Positions 50,378 through 59,126 of a stretch of DNA of 64,000 bases are shown here, piece after piece. The stretch is from Crossiella equi (GTDB lineage: Bacteria; Actinomycetota; Actinomycetes; Mycobacteriales; Pseudonocardiaceae): the NCBI RefSeq assembly GCF_017876755.1, contig NZ_JAGIOO010000001.1, positions 5,565,786 to 5,629,785 of the forward strand, given 5' to 3'. The number at the start of each line of letters is the position of its first letter. Within the stretch, counting starts at the first letter, position 1. Made by a program: the position numbers and the translations under genes. The notes beneath the pieces are model-generated. The model saw only the letters and a list, made by a program, of their open reading frames with translations, made no database searches and was not told the DNA's origin.

Positions 50378-51686
50378 TGGGGCGCAGCAGCTTGTCGCAC
50401 TGGGAGACCGCGTTGTCCAGCGCCTGCTTCGCGGACTGCTTGCCCAGCATGGCGTTGGCGATCTCGTTGCGCAGGATGGTCTTCATCTGGTCGGACAGCT
50501 GCACCGGCGTGTAGTTCACCGCGGTGCCCAGCTGCTTGGCCGCGGCCACCCGCACGCGCGCCTCGTCGTCGCCCTCGGGCGCGCTGGTGAAGAACGGGTC
50601 GTTGAGCGTGTCCGCGGTGCTCGGGAAGACCGTGACGATCTTGGCGAAGGCCAGCTGGCTGGCCTTGCTCGTGACGAAGCGGGCGAAGGCGATCGCGGTC
50701 GGCTTGTTCTTGCTCTGCTGCGCGATGGACAGGCCCTGGAGGTACATGTTGGCCTTGCCGGTGTTGGTCATCGGCTCGGTGATGCCGATGTTGGCGTACA
50801 GGCTCGGCGCGTCCGTGCGGAACTTCTGCAGGTCGTAGGCGCTGCCCGAGGACAGGGCCACCTGCTGGGCCAGGAACTTCGCGCCGGAGCCGGTGTAGGT
50901 GGCGGACAGGGCCTCCGGCAGCAGGGCCTTCGCGTCGTACATCGCCTTGTACAGCTCGACCAGCTGCACGCCCTTGGCGTCGTTGAAGGTGAACTTGGTG
51001 CCGCCGGAGTCCATCAGCGGCACGCCGTACAGGCCGAAGTCCTCGATGCCCGGGGTCTGGCCGAGCATCGCGACCTTGCCACCCGCCTTCGAGGCCAGTG
51101 TCAGCGCCTGGTTCTTGAGGTCGTCGTAGGTCTTGGGCGGCTTGTTCTCGTCCAGGCCGTTCTCGCGGAAGAGGGCCTTGTTGTAGAAGTACGGGCCGGT
51201 GTTGAGGTACCAGGGGAAGGCCGCGTTGCGCCGCTTCGCCGGGTCCGGCGAGGGCATCACGTAGCCGTCCCAGGCGTTGGGCAGGTAGTCCTTCTTCGCC
51301 TCCGGCGCCGCGGTGTCCAGGTCCAGCAACAGGTTCTTCTGGTACAGCGGGTAGGCCAGGTCGGGGGAGAGGTTCATGATGTCGGGCAGCGTGCCCGCGC
51401 TGGCGTCCGCGCTGAGCTTGTCCGCGTAGCCGTCGGCGGGCTGGTCCAGCCACTCGACCTTGGTGCCCGGGTGCTGCTTCTCGAAGTCGCTGACCAGCCC
51501 GTTGAAGTAGTCGCCGAACTTGGACTTCAGGTTCCACGTCTGGAAGCTGATGTTCCCCTTGACCTCGCCGGTGACGGGGGAGGAGGCGGGTTGCTCGCCG
51601 GAGCCGCCGAGGCCACACGCGGACACGGCCAGTACCGCTGCCGTCGTGGCGGCCAACACCGTTGTCGACCCTCTGGCAAGGCGCAT
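50370..51686 (-). CDS. Sugar-binding lipoprotein of ABC importer
   Basis: A 438-residue family 1 extracellular solute-binding protein. The signal peptide MRLARGSTTVLAATTAAVLAVSAC ends with a lipobox (VSAC, Cys24), so it is lipid-anchored outside the membrane. The mature part has ISFQTWNLKSKFGDYFNGLVSDFEKQHPGTKVEWLDQP and LPDIMNLSPDLAYPLYQKNLLLDL, as in CUT1 oligosaccharide binders. ATG 51686 has AAGGAG 8 bases upstream. First gene of the five-gene operon; probably controlled by the divergent LacI regulator. Confidence 0.94.
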   Translation of the reverse strand: MRLARGSTTVLAATTAAVLAVSACGLGGSGEQPASSPVTGEVKGNISFQTWNLKSKFGDYFNGLVSDFEKQHPGTKVEWLDQPADGYADKLSADASAGTLPDIMNLSPDLAYPLYQKNLLLDLDTAAPEAKKDYLPNAWDGYVMPSPDPAKRRNAAFPWYLNTGPYFYNKALFRENGLDENKPPKTYDDLKNQALTLASKAGGKVAMLGQTPGIEDFGLYGVPLMDSGGTKFTFNDAKGVQLVELYKAMYDAKALLPEALSATYTGSGAKFLAQQVALSSGSAYDLQKFRTDAPSLYANIGITEPMTNTGKANMYLQGLSIAQQSKNKPTAIAFARFVTSKASQLAFAKIVTVFPSTADTLNDPFFTSAPEGDDEARVRVAAAKQLGTAVNYTPVQLSDQMKTILRNEIANAMLGKQSAKQALDNAVSQCDKLLRPNG

Positions 51687-51757
51687 GGTTCGAACTCCTT
51701 CGGCGGGTTTCCAGGTGGGCTGAAAATGCGCTGTAGAGCTGGTGCCGTCAACACGGG

Positions 51758-51785
51758 AGACTAGCCCTGTCCACTTTCTTGTCCA
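51758..51785 (-). promoter_or_regulatory. Promoter of the sugar importer operon
   Basis: TGGACA (51780-51785) and TAGTCT (51758-51763), 16 bases apart on the minus strand, about 70 bases before the binding-protein ATG. An inverted repeat CCCTGTC-N20-GACAGGG (51765-51798) overlies the spacer and -35 box and could be an operator. Confidence 0.5.
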
Positions 51786-51830
51786 GTACTTGACAGGGTG
51801 AGTTCACCCGGCGCACAGTCGGTCACTAAT

Positions 51831-51859
51831 GCGGTTTAGCTCCGGAATCGATAAACCGC
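51831..51859. promoter_or_regulatory. Candidate LacI operator between sugar operon and regulator
   Basis: GCGGTTTA - 13 bases - TAAACCGC, an 8-bp inverted repeat 24-52 bases before the regulator GTG. Its position suits autoregulation and control of the divergent importer operon. Binding by the adjacent LacI protein is inferred. Confidence 0.6.
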
Positions 51860-51882
51860 TTTACTTCGGGAGGTGGCCGGGG

Positions 51883-52914
51883 GTGGAGCAGGGGGCGAAG
51901 CGGGTCACCATCAGGGACATCGCCCGGGTAGCCGGGGTCTCGGAGAGCGCGGTGTCCTTCGCGCTGAACAACCGGCCCGGCGTGTCGGCCGAGACGCGCC
52001 GCCGCATTATGGCGGTGGCCGAGGAACTGGACTGGCGACCGAACAGCGCGGCGCGGGCGCTCTCCGCGGCGAAGGCGGACACGATCGGGTTGGTGTTCGC
52101 GCGCCCGGCTGCCACGCTCGGTGTTGAACCATTCTTCCTCCAGTTGGTCTCCGGAATTCAGACCGCGCTCGCCCGCAGCGGGACCGCGTTGCTCTTCCAG
52201 GTGGTCGAGGACCTCTCCGCCGAATGCGAGCTGTACCGCCGGTGGTGGGCCGAACGCCGCGTGGACGGCGTTCTGGTGGTCGACCCCCGGCTGGTCGACC
52301 CGCGCCCGGCGCTGCTGGGCAAGCTCGGGGTGCCCGCGCTGGTGGTGGGTGGACCATGCCCCGGCGGCACGCCCAGCATCTGGGTGGACGACGCGGCCGC
52401 GATGGGCACGATCGTCGACCACCTGGTGCGCACCGGCCACCGGCACATCGCGCACGTGGCGGGCCTGCCGAGGCTGATCCACACCGAGCGCCGGGTGCGC
52501 TCCTTCGCCCAGGCCATGCAGCGCCACGGCCTGCCGGTGGAGCCCTCGCTGCCCACCGACTACAGCGTGGAGGCGGGCGCCCGGGCCACCCGCCGCCTGC
52601 TCACGGCGCAACGCCGTCCCACCGCGATCGTCTACGACAACGACGTGATGGCGGTGGCGGGCCTGAGCGAGGCGACCAAGCTGGGCGTGCTGGTCCCGAA
52701 CGAGCTCTCGATCGTGGCCTGGGACGACTCCACCCTGTGCCGCCTGACCCACCCGCAGCTCACCGCCCTGGTGCGCGACACCGCGGCCTTCGGCGCCCGC
52801 GCGGCCCGCCGCCTGCTGGGCCTGGTGGGCGGCCTCCCGGCCCAGGACGTCCAGGACGAGCTGCCCCGCCTGGAACCCCGCGGCAGCACCGCCCCTGTCG
52901 GAGGGGACCGCTAG
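51883..52914 (+). CDS. LacI-family regulator of the sugar operon
   Basis: A 343-residue regulator: DNA-binding helix-turn-helix and hinge VTIRDIARVAGVSESAVSFALNNRPGVSAETRRRIMAVAEELDWRPNSAARALSAAK (about 9-65), then the sugar-sensing domain (TIGLVFARPA..., VDGVLVVDPRLVD, RPTAIVYDNDVMAVAGLSEATKLGVLVPNELSIVAWDDS). GTG 51883 has GGGAGG about 8 bases upstream; the frame opens earlier at 51829 but that start falls within the operator repeat. Divergent from the importer operon, so it most likely represses it until a mannose-type inducer binds. Confidence 0.93.
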   Translation: MEQGAKRVTIRDIARVAGVSESAVSFALNNRPGVSAETRRRIMAVAEELDWRPNSAARALSAAKADTIGLVFARPAATLGVEPFFLQLVSGIQTALARSGTALLFQVVEDLSAECELYRRWWAERRVDGVLVVDPRLVDPRPALLGKLGVPALVVGGPCPGGTPSIWVDDAAAMGTIVDHLVRTGHRHIAHVAGLPRLIHTERRVRSFAQAMQRHGLPVEPSLPTDYSVEAGARATRRLLTAQRRPTAIVYDNDVMAVAGLSEATKLGVLVPNELSIVAWDDSTLCRLTHPQLTALVRDTAAFGARAARRLLGLVGGLPAQDVQDELPRLEPRGSTAPVGGDR

Positions 52915-52925
52915 CCTCGCCCGCT

Positions 52926-53507
52926 GTGATCGCCGAGGACTTCACCGACGCCAACCTGTCCCGCCAGGACTGGACGGGCAGGCACTTCGAGGCCTGCGAC
53001 TTCACCGAGGCCGACCTCCGGGGCCTGGTCACCCGAAACTGCGTCTTCACCGGCTGCGTCTTCCAGGGCACCGACCTGGGCGAGTCCCGCCACACCGCCA
53101 CCGCGTTCCGCTCCTGCGTCTTCCGCGGCGCGAACCTGTCTGAGTCCACAATGGACAACTGCACCCTGGTGGGCTCCACGTTCGAGCGCTGCCGCCTGCG
53201 CCCCTGGACGCTGCGCGAGACGGACCTGTCCCTCACCTCGCTGGGCCGCGCGGACCTCCGCCGCCTCACCCTGTCCGGGCTGCGGTTCCGGGAGGCCAAC
53301 CTGGTCGAGGCGGATCTCCGGCACGCGGACCTGACCGGCTCCGACCTCACCGGCGCCCGGCTGCTCGGGACCCGCCTGGAGGAGACCGACCTGCGGGAGG
53401 CCCGGCTGGACGCGCACGGCCTGGTGCAGGCCAGCCTGGGCGGGGCGCGGGTGGACGTGGCCACGGCCATCGCCTTCGCGGCCGCGCACGGGCTGGTGGT
53501 GGACTAG
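52926..53507 (+). CDS. Pentapeptide-repeat protein
   Basis: A 193-residue protein made almost entirely of A(D/N)LxX repeats (DANLSRQDWTGRHFEACDF, EADLRGLV, GTDLGESR, GANLSEST, RADLRRLT, EANLVEADLRHADLTGSDL, EETDLREARL), which fold as a right-handed quadrilateral beta-helix, about 7-8 coils. Some family members (Qnr, MfpA) mimic DNA and protect gyrase, but most have unknown roles; it lacks the C-terminal dimer module of MfpA. GTG 52926 follows the LacI stop by 11 bases, suggesting co-transcription. Confidence 0.88.
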   Translation: MIAEDFTDANLSRQDWTGRHFEACDFTEADLRGLVTRNCVFTGCVFQGTDLGESRHTATAFRSCVFRGANLSESTMDNCTLVGSTFERCRLRPWTLRETDLSLTSLGRADLRRLTLSGLRFREANLVEADLRHADLTGSDLTGARLLGTRLEETDLREARLDAHGLVQASLGGARVDVATAIAFAAAHGLVVD

Positions 53508-53583
53508 CGGCGCCGCCCACCCCGCGTTCGCCCTCGGAAAATCCCTTGCCGGACCGTCCGGTCCTGCGCCCACACTGGGCCAC

Positions 53584-54813
53584 GTGCTGCGCCCCTACCG
53601 GAACCTGCTCGCCGTCCCCCACCTCGCCTCCCTTCTGACCTGGTCGATGCTCGCCCGCGTGCACGCGACCGGTCTCGGCATCGCGGTCACGTTCCTGGTG
53701 GTGGAGTGGACCGGCTCGTACGGCATCGCAGGGCTGTTCATCGGCGCCATGGCCGTGGGCAACGGGATCTCCGGGCCCTGGCGCGGGCGGGCGGCCGACC
53801 GGGAGCCCGCGTCGCGGCTGCTCACCCGGACCGTGCTGGCCTACTGCGGCGGGCTGGTCGTGCTGCTGTGCCTGCCCGGGTCCTGGTGGCCCGCCGGGCT
53901 GGTGGTGATGTTCCTGGTCGGGCTGTGCACACCGCCCGCCGGGCCCATCGGGCGCTCCGCCTACACCCGGGTGGCCAGCGGGGAGGCGCGGTCGGCCGCG
54001 TTCGCCGTCGAGGCCACCGGGTTCGAGTTGCTGTTCATGCTCGGGCCGGTGGCGATCGCGTTCGTCGTGGGGCTGGTCAGCCCAAGGGCCGCCATCGGGG
54101 TGATCGCGTTGACCGCCCTGGTCTGCACGCTCGTCTTCGCCGCCGTGCTGCGGCGGGCCGGGGTGGACGAGCCGGTGTGCACGGCCCCGGCCGAGCCCGG
54201 TGCGCGGCAGACCCCGGTGCTGGCCGCCCGGGGGCTCGGGCTGGCCCTGGCCTCGTCGTTGTTCCTGGTCATGGCCTTCGGCATGCTCGACCTCGCCGTG
54301 GTCGCGGTCGGCCGCGAGCTCGGCAGCCCCACCGTGGCCGGGGTGCTCATCGCGGTGTGGGCGGCCGGGTCGCTGGTCGGCGGGCTGGTCTCCGGCGGGC
54401 TGCGCGGACAACCCCGGTTCGCGCTGCGCACGGCCTTGGTCGGGGTCGGCATGGCCGCGCTCGTCCCGGTGCTGCCGCCCGTGCTCGAACCCACCTCGCC
54501 GGTGCTGATCGGCCTGCTGCTCGCGGTCGGCGGGGTGTTCATCGCGCCCACGATCTCGGCGGGCAACACCCGCATCGGCAACCTCGCGCCGGAGGGCCGC
54601 ACCGCCGAGGCCTTCGGCTGGCTGGCCACCTTCACCACCACCGGCAACACCATCGCCGCGCCGATCGCGGGCTCGCTGCTCGACCTGTACGGACCGGCCG
54701 CCGCCGCGGTGGGCGCCAGCGTCGCCATGGTCGTCGCCACCGTGCTGGCCGCGCTGTCCGTGCGAGTGGTGCGGACCACCCGTGTGAGCAGTTCCACCGC
54801 AGACATGGGATGA
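53584..54813 (+). CDS. MFS transporter
   Basis: A 409-residue major facilitator with twelve predicted helices. N-terminal half: LARVHATGLGIAVTFLVVEWTGSYGIAGLFIGAMAVGNGISGPWRGRAADR with the loop 2-3 motif GPWRGRAADR; second half begins about residue 215 (LGLALASSLFLVMAFGMLDLAVVAV). Likely a drug or metabolite exporter, substrate unknown. GTG 53584 starts right at the conserved part; no strong ribosome site. Followed by a second transporter gene in the same direction. Confidence 0.88.
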   Translation: MLRPYRNLLAVPHLASLLTWSMLARVHATGLGIAVTFLVVEWTGSYGIAGLFIGAMAVGNGISGPWRGRAADREPASRLLTRTVLAYCGGLVVLLCLPGSWWPAGLVVMFLVGLCTPPAGPIGRSAYTRVASGEARSAAFAVEATGFELLFMLGPVAIAFVVGLVSPRAAIGVIALTALVCTLVFAAVLRRAGVDEPVCTAPAEPGARQTPVLAARGLGLALASSLFLVMAFGMLDLAVVAVGRELGSPTVAGVLIAVWAAGSLVGGLVSGGLRGQPRFALRTALVGVGMAALVPVLPPVLEPTSPVLIGLLLAVGGVFIAPTISAGNTRIGNLAPEGRTAEAFGWLATFTTTGNTIAAPIAGSLLDLYGPAAAAVGASVAMVVATVLAALSVRVVRTTRVSSSTADMG

Positions 54814-54843
54814 CTGGCTGTCGTTCCTGTGTTGGAGTGGGTT

Positions 54844-55833
54844 GTGACGAGAACCCTGACCCGGCCCGCCCCGCCGGCCGCGCCCGCGCCGGCCCGCACC
54901 AAGGTGCTCGGGCTGCTCGCGGCCGTCGGGGTGGGCACGCTGATCGCGGTGCAGTCCCGCATCAACGGCGAGCTCGGCCAGCGCATGCACGACGGCACCG
55001 GCGCGGCCGTGGTCTCCTTCGGCAGCGGCCTGCTGGTGCTGTTCGTGCTGGTCGCGGCCCTGCCCAGCGGTCGCCGGGGCCTGCGCGCGGTGCGCGTGGC
55101 GCTGCGCTCGGGTGAGCTGCGCTGGTGGCAGACGCTGGGCGGGCTGTGCGGCGCGCTGCTGGTGTTCTCCCAGGGCTACGCGGCCGCCTCGCTCGGCGTC
55201 GCGGTGTTCACCGTGGCCGTGGTCGCGGGCCAGGCGGGCAGCAGCCTGCTGGTGGACCGCGCGGGCCTGGGGCCGGCCGGACCGCAGCCGCTGACCGCCA
55301 CGCGCGTGGTGGGCGCGGTGCTCGCGGTGGCCGCCGTCGTGCTCGCCGTCTCCGACCGCTTCGGCAGCCCCGCCGCGCTCGCGCTGGCCGTGCTGCCCGC
55401 GCTCGCCGGGCTGGGCATCTCCTGGCAGCAGGCGGTCAACGGCCGCGTCAAGGAGGCCGCCGGGGCGGCCGTGCCCGCGGCGCTGGTCAACTTCCTCACC
55501 GGTACCGCCGTGCTGCTCGTGGCCGGGGTCGTGCACGTGGCCTTCGCGGGCTGGCCCGCCGCGCTGCCCGCCGAACCCGTGCTCTACCTGGGCGGCGTGA
55601 TCGGCGTGCTGTTCATCGCGGTGGCCGCCGCGCTGGTCCGGGTCACCGGCGTGCTGCTGCTCGGCCTGGGCTCGGTGGCGGGCCAGCTGCTGGGCGCCCT
55701 GGTGCTGGACGTGCTGTTCCCGGCGGCGGGTACGAACCTGTCCGCGGTGACCGTCGGCGGCACCCTGCTGACCCTGGTCGCGGTCGGCATCGCCGCCCTG
55801 CCCGCCCGGGTCGGCGTGAGAAGCCCTGGTTGA
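54844..55833 (+). CDS. DMT transporter, YdcZ (DUF606) family
   Basis: A 329-residue protein with ten membrane helices in two DUF606 halves (VLGLLAAVGVGTLIAVQSRINGELGQRMHDGTGAAVVSFGSGLLVL and LAVLPALAGLGISWQQAVNGRVKEAAGAAVPAALVNFLTGTAVLL); the repeated QxxxNGxL/V and S/NFxxG motifs are diagnostic. I prefer GTG 54844, 7 bases after GGAG, over GTG 54829. It ends 9 bases before folD. Substrate unknown. Confidence 0.88.
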   Translation: MTRTLTRPAPPAAPAPARTKVLGLLAAVGVGTLIAVQSRINGELGQRMHDGTGAAVVSFGSGLLVLFVLVAALPSGRRGLRAVRVALRSGELRWWQTLGGLCGALLVFSQGYAAASLGVAVFTVAVVAGQAGSSLLVDRAGLGPAGPQPLTATRVVGAVLAVAAVVLAVSDRFGSPAALALAVLPALAGLGISWQQAVNGRVKEAAGAAVPAALVNFLTGTAVLLVAGVVHVAFAGWPAALPAEPVLYLGGVIGVLFIAVAAALVRVTGVLLLGLGSVAGQLLGALVLDVLFPAAGTNLSAVTVGGTLLTLVAVGIAALPARVGVRSPG

Positions 55834-55842
55834 TCTGGGACG

Positions 55843-56703
55843 ATGGCGCCCGTGACGGCAACGATCCTGGACGGCAAGGCCACCAAGAACGCCATCTTCG
55901 ACGACCTGCGCCCGCGCGTGGCCAAGCTGGCCGAGCAGGGCATTGTGCCCGGCCTGGGCACCGTGCTGGTCGGCGACGACCCGGGCTCGCACGCCTACGT
56001 GCGCGGCAAGCACCTCGACTGCGCCAAGGTCGGCGTGGCCTCCATCCGCAAGGACCTGCCCGCCGACATCAGCCAGGCCGAGCTGGAAGCCGTCATCGAC
56101 GAGCTGAACGCCGACCTGGCCTGCACCGGCTACATCGTGCAGCTGCCCCTGCCCAAGCACCTCGACGCGAACGCGATCCTCGAGCGCATCGACCCGGCCA
56201 AGGACGCCGACGGCCTGCACCCGGTCAACCTGGGCAAGCTCGTGCTCGGCGTCGAGGCGCCGCTGCCGTGCACGCCCAACGGCATCATCCGGCTGCTCCG
56301 CCAGTACGAGGTGCCCATCAACGGCGCCCACGTGGTCGTGGTCGGGCGCGGCATCACCGTCGGCCGCTCCATGGGCCTGCTGCTCACCCGCAAGTCCGAG
56401 AACGCCACCGTCACCCAGTGCCACACCGGCACCAAGGACCTGGCCGCCGAGGTCCGCCGCGCGGACATCGTCATCGCCGCGGCGGGCGTGCCGTCGCTGA
56501 TCACCCCGGACATGGTCAAGCCCGGCGCGGCCGTGCTGGACGTGGGCGTCACCCGCACCGAGGACGGCCTGGTCGGCGACGTGCACCCGGGGGTGCGCGA
56601 GATCGCGGGCTTCTTCTCGCCCAACCCGGGCGGCGTGGGCCCGATGACCCGTGCGCTGCTGGTCAGCAACGTGGTCGAGGCCGCGGAGCGGGCCGCCGGA
56701 TGA
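55843..56703 (+). CDS. folD: Methylene-THF dehydrogenase/cyclohydrolase
   Basis: A 286-residue bifunctional enzyme giving 10-formyl-THF, the donor used by PurN and PurH elsewhere in this window. It has the signature motifs [26 protein letters not shown] (catalytic Tyr and Lys), [34 protein letters not shown] and [15 protein letters not shown] 55843 or GTG 55852 could be the start. The stop overlaps the DUF3017 gene start (ATGA). Confidence 0.96.
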   Translation: MAPVTATILDGKATKNAIFDDLRPRVAKLAEQGIVPGLGTVLVGDDPGSHAYVRGKHLDCAKVGVASIRKDLPADISQAELEAVIDELNADLACTGYIVQLPLPKHLDANAILERIDPAKDADGLHPVNLGKLVLGVEAPLPCTPNGIIRLLRQYEVPINGAHVVVVGRGITVGRSMGLLLTRKSENATVTQCHTGTKDLAAEVRRADIVIAAAGVPSLITPDMVKPGAAVLDVGVTRTEDGLVGDVHPGVREIAGFFSPNPGGVGPMTRALLVSNVVEAAERAAG

Positions 56704-57020
56704 GCGTGGAGACCGACATGGCACCGCACGGGCAGGCACCCCAGGAGGAGCAGTCCCCGCGTCCGGAGTGGCTGCGGGTCGTGCCGTTCCTGGTGGTCAT
56801 GGCGCTGGTGGTCTTCGGGTTCGTCTGGATCCTGATGTACCACTGGAAGCGCGGCTCGGTCACGCTGGCCGCCGCGCTGTTCCTGGCCGCGGTCTTCCGG
56901 GCGGCGCTGCCCCCGGAGGCCTGCCGCCTGCTGGCCATCCGCAGCCGCCCGGTCGACGTGCTCACCTACTCCGGCTTCGCGGCGATGATCACATACGTCG
57001 CCGTGACGATCGGGCCGTGA
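56700..57020 (+). CDS. DUF3017 membrane protein
   Basis: A 106-residue protein with about three membrane helices ([58 protein letters not shown]) after a hydrophilic N-terminus. The middle loop [18 protein letters not shown] is typical for DUF3017. The ATGA overlap with folD is conserved in many actinobacteria; the function is unknown. Confidence 0.88.
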   Translation: MSVETDMAPHGQAPQEEQSPRPEWLRVVPFLVVMALVVFGFVWILMYHWKRGSVTLAAALFLAAVFRAALPPEACRLLAIRSRPVDVLTYSGFAAMITYVAVTIGP

Positions 57021-57078
57021 CGGAGACCTCGCTCACCGGAGAACTCCAGTAACCCCTGGTGTTGGTAACCTCGCCTGC

Positions 57079-57098
57079 GCCGGGCCCCACGGCCCGGC
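57079..57098 (+). terminator. Hairpin between DUF3017 and mdh genes
   Basis: GCCGGGCC-CCAC-GGCCCGGC, 8-bp perfect stem with 4-base loop, 59 bases past the DUF3017 stop. No U-tract; a terminator for folD-DUF3017 or a leader structure of mdh. Confidence 0.45.
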
Positions 57099-57209
57099 AC
57101 TGCGGTCCCGCGGTTGTGACCGCGCCAGGAGGCTCTGCTCCGCCGAGCCGTTCCCGCTGCGCGTCCGTGGGTCCACACCATGGCCGAACATGCGGAAGGA
57201 CTTCCCACA

Positions 57210-58169
57210 GTGGCACGCTCCGGCAAGGTCGCCGTAATCGGCGCCGGTTTCTACGGCTCCACCACGGCGCAGCGGCTGGCCGAGTACGACATCTTCGAGA
57301 CCGTCGTGCTGACCGACATCATCGACGGCAAGGCCGAGGGCCTGGCGCTGGACCTCAACCAGTCCCGCCCGGTCGAGGGCTTCGAGACCAAGGTCGTCGG
57401 CCAGACCACCGACCGTGACGGCAACGGCTACGACGTCCTCGCGGGCTCGGAGATCGTGGTCATCACCGCCGGTCTGCCCCGCAAGCCCGGCATGAGCCGG
57501 ATGGACCTGATCGAGACCAACGCCAAGATCGTGCGCCAGGTCGCGGAGAACGTCGCCAAGCACGCCCCCGAGGCCGTGGTGATCGTCGTCTCCAACCCGC
57601 TGGACGAGATGACCGCGCTGGCCCAGATCGCCACCCAGTTCCCGAAGAACCGGGTCATCGGCCAGGCCGGCATGCTCGACACCGCCCGCTTCACCAACTT
57701 CGTGGCCGAGACCCTGGGCGTGGAGATCGCCTCGGTCAAGACCCTCACCCTCGGCTCGCACGGCGACACCATGGTGCCGGTGCCCTCGGCCTGCACCGTC
57801 GACGGCAAGCCGCTGTCCGACCTGCTGCCGCAGGAGAAGATCGACGAGCTGGTCACCCGCACCCGCAACGGCGGTGCCGAGGTCGTCGCGCTGCTGAAGA
57901 CCGGCTCCGCGTACTACGCCCCGTCCGCCGCCGCCGCGCGCATGGCCAAGGCCGTGCACGAGGACTCCGGCGCGGTCATGCCGGTCTGCGCGTGGGTGGA
58001 CGGTGAGTTCGGCGGCATCGAGGGCGTGTACCTCGGCGTCACCGCCGAGCTGGGCAAGGGCGGCATCAAGAAGGTCGTGGAGACCCCGCTGACCGACTCC
58101 GAGCTCGCCGCGCTCAAGGAGGCCGCCGAGGCCGTCCGCGCCAAGCAGGCCGACGTCCAGAGCCTCTGA
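57210..58169 (+). CDS. mdh: Malate dehydrogenase, LDH-like type
   Basis: A 319-residue NAD-dependent dehydrogenase of the LDH-like malate dehydrogenase group (TCA cycle, oxaloacetate/malate). Rossmann GAGFYGSTTA (11-20), acidic Asp36 in VVLTDI for NAD, substrate Arg residues in GLPRKPGMSRMDL (91, 97) and Arg160 in MLDTARF, VSNPLDEM, and catalytic His184 in GSHGDTMVP. I chose GTG 57210 since GGAAGGA lies 9 bases upstream and the fold begins at once; ATG 57180 has no ribosome site. A strong terminator follows. Confidence 0.95.
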   Translation: MARSGKVAVIGAGFYGSTTAQRLAEYDIFETVVLTDIIDGKAEGLALDLNQSRPVEGFETKVVGQTTDRDGNGYDVLAGSEIVVITAGLPRKPGMSRMDLIETNAKIVRQVAENVAKHAPEAVVIVVSNPLDEMTALAQIATQFPKNRVIGQAGMLDTARFTNFVAETLGVEIASVKTLTLGSHGDTMVPVPSACTVDGKPLSDLLPQEKIDELVTRTRNGGAEVVALLKTGSAYYAPSAAAARMAKAVHEDSGAVMPVCAWVDGEFGGIEGVYLGVTAELGKGGIKKVVETPLTDSELAALKEAAEAVRAKQADVQSL

Positions 58170-58188
58170 ACCTGGTCCCAGTACTGCC

Positions 58189-58224
58189 CAGGAGGCGTCC
58201 ACCACACCCGGTGGGCGCCTCCTG
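58189..58224 (+). terminator. mdh terminator
   Basis: 15-bp stem (CAGGAGGCGTCCACC / GGTGGGCGCCTCCTG, one U-G pair) with a 6-base loop, 20 bases past the mdh stop. No long U-tract. Confidence 0.8.
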
Positions 58225-58289
58225 GCGTGTCCGGGGCACCGGGGCTGGGTAGGAAAGAGGTCAGAGCAGGGCGTGGAGAGGAGCCAGCA

Positions 58290-59126
58290 GTGACCGACGT
58301 CGAGCTGACCAGCCACCGGCGTATCCCGTGGCCGGTGCCGGAGCCCGAGCTGCCCGAGGCGGTGCACTCCGCGCTGGCCGACGCCGTGCGCGCGGCCGCC
58401 ACCGCACTGCGCGCGGCCCGGCACCGGCTGGTCCGCGAGGAGCTGGCCGAGGTGGTCCGCATGGGCGCGGACGGCACCCCGACCCAGCGGGTGGACGACC
58501 TGGTCGAGAGCGCCGTGCTGGAGTCCGCGGTGCGCAACGGGGTGAACCTGCTCAGCGAGGAGGCCGGGTTCGTCGACCACGGCTCGGCGCTGACGCTGGT
58601 GATCGACCCGGTGGACGGCACCGGGAACACCGTCGCGGGTGTGCCGCTGAGCTGCGTGGCCGGGGTGCTCGCGCTGGATGGGCAGGCCATCGAGGCGGTC
58701 ACCTGCTGGTTCGACACCGGGCGCTGCTGGTACGCCCGCGCGGGGGAGCCCACGCCGTACCGCACCACCGGTCGGTCCACTGTGGACGGAATGCAGATTT
58801 CCATGCTGCGCCCCAAGGGCAACGGCGAGCAGTGGCTGCGGGTGGCCGAGCGCGCCGACCGCATGCGCGTGCTCGGCACCACCGCCCTGGAGTGCGCGCT
58901 GGTGGCCGAGGGCTCGGTCGATGCCTTCGTCGACCCGGGCACCGACACCCACCGGATCATGGACCTGGCCGCGGCCATGGTCACCGTGCCCGCCGCCGGC
59001 GGGGCGGTGCTGGACGCGCTGGGCCGCCCGCTGGAGCTGGACTTCGACCTCAACCGACGCTGGTCCGGGGTGGCCGCGGCGACGCCCGAGCTGGCCGAGG
59101 CGCTCGCGGAGCTGGTCAGGGGCTGA
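58290..59126 (+). CDS. Inositol-monophosphatase-family phosphatase
   Basis: A 278-residue metal-dependent phosphatase of the IMPase/FBPase fold. Metal ligands are visible in LLSEEAGF (Glu90/91) and VIDPVDGTGNT (Asp106, Asp109), with the C-terminal metal site in HRIMDLAAAM and EGSVDAFVDPG. Possible substrates are inositol phosphate, histidinol phosphate or fructose bisphosphate; none is favoured. GTG 58290 has AGGAG 7 bases upstream. The 3' end overlaps the convergent pabB gene by 11 bases. Confidence 0.9.
   Translation: MTDVELTSHRRIPWPVPEPELPEAVHSALADAVRAAATALRAARHRLVREELAEVVRMGADGTPTQRVDDLVESAVLESAVRNGVNLLSEEAGFVDHGSALTLVIDPVDGTGNTVAGVPLSCVAGVLALDGQAIEAVTCWFDTGRCWYARAGEPTPYRTTGRSTVDGMQISMLRPKGNGEQWLRVAERADRMRVLGTTALECALVAEGSVDAFVDPGTDTHRIMDLAAAMVTVPAAGGAVLDALGRPLELDFDLNRRWSGVAAATPELAEALAELVRG

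Noticed and set aside
53347-56739. A 1130-codon open frame on the minus strand
   Set aside because: It runs antisense through an MFS transporter, a DMT transporter and folD, all of which have clear family motifs; the protein is a low-complexity His/Arg/Gly-rich artefact of GC-biased codon usage.
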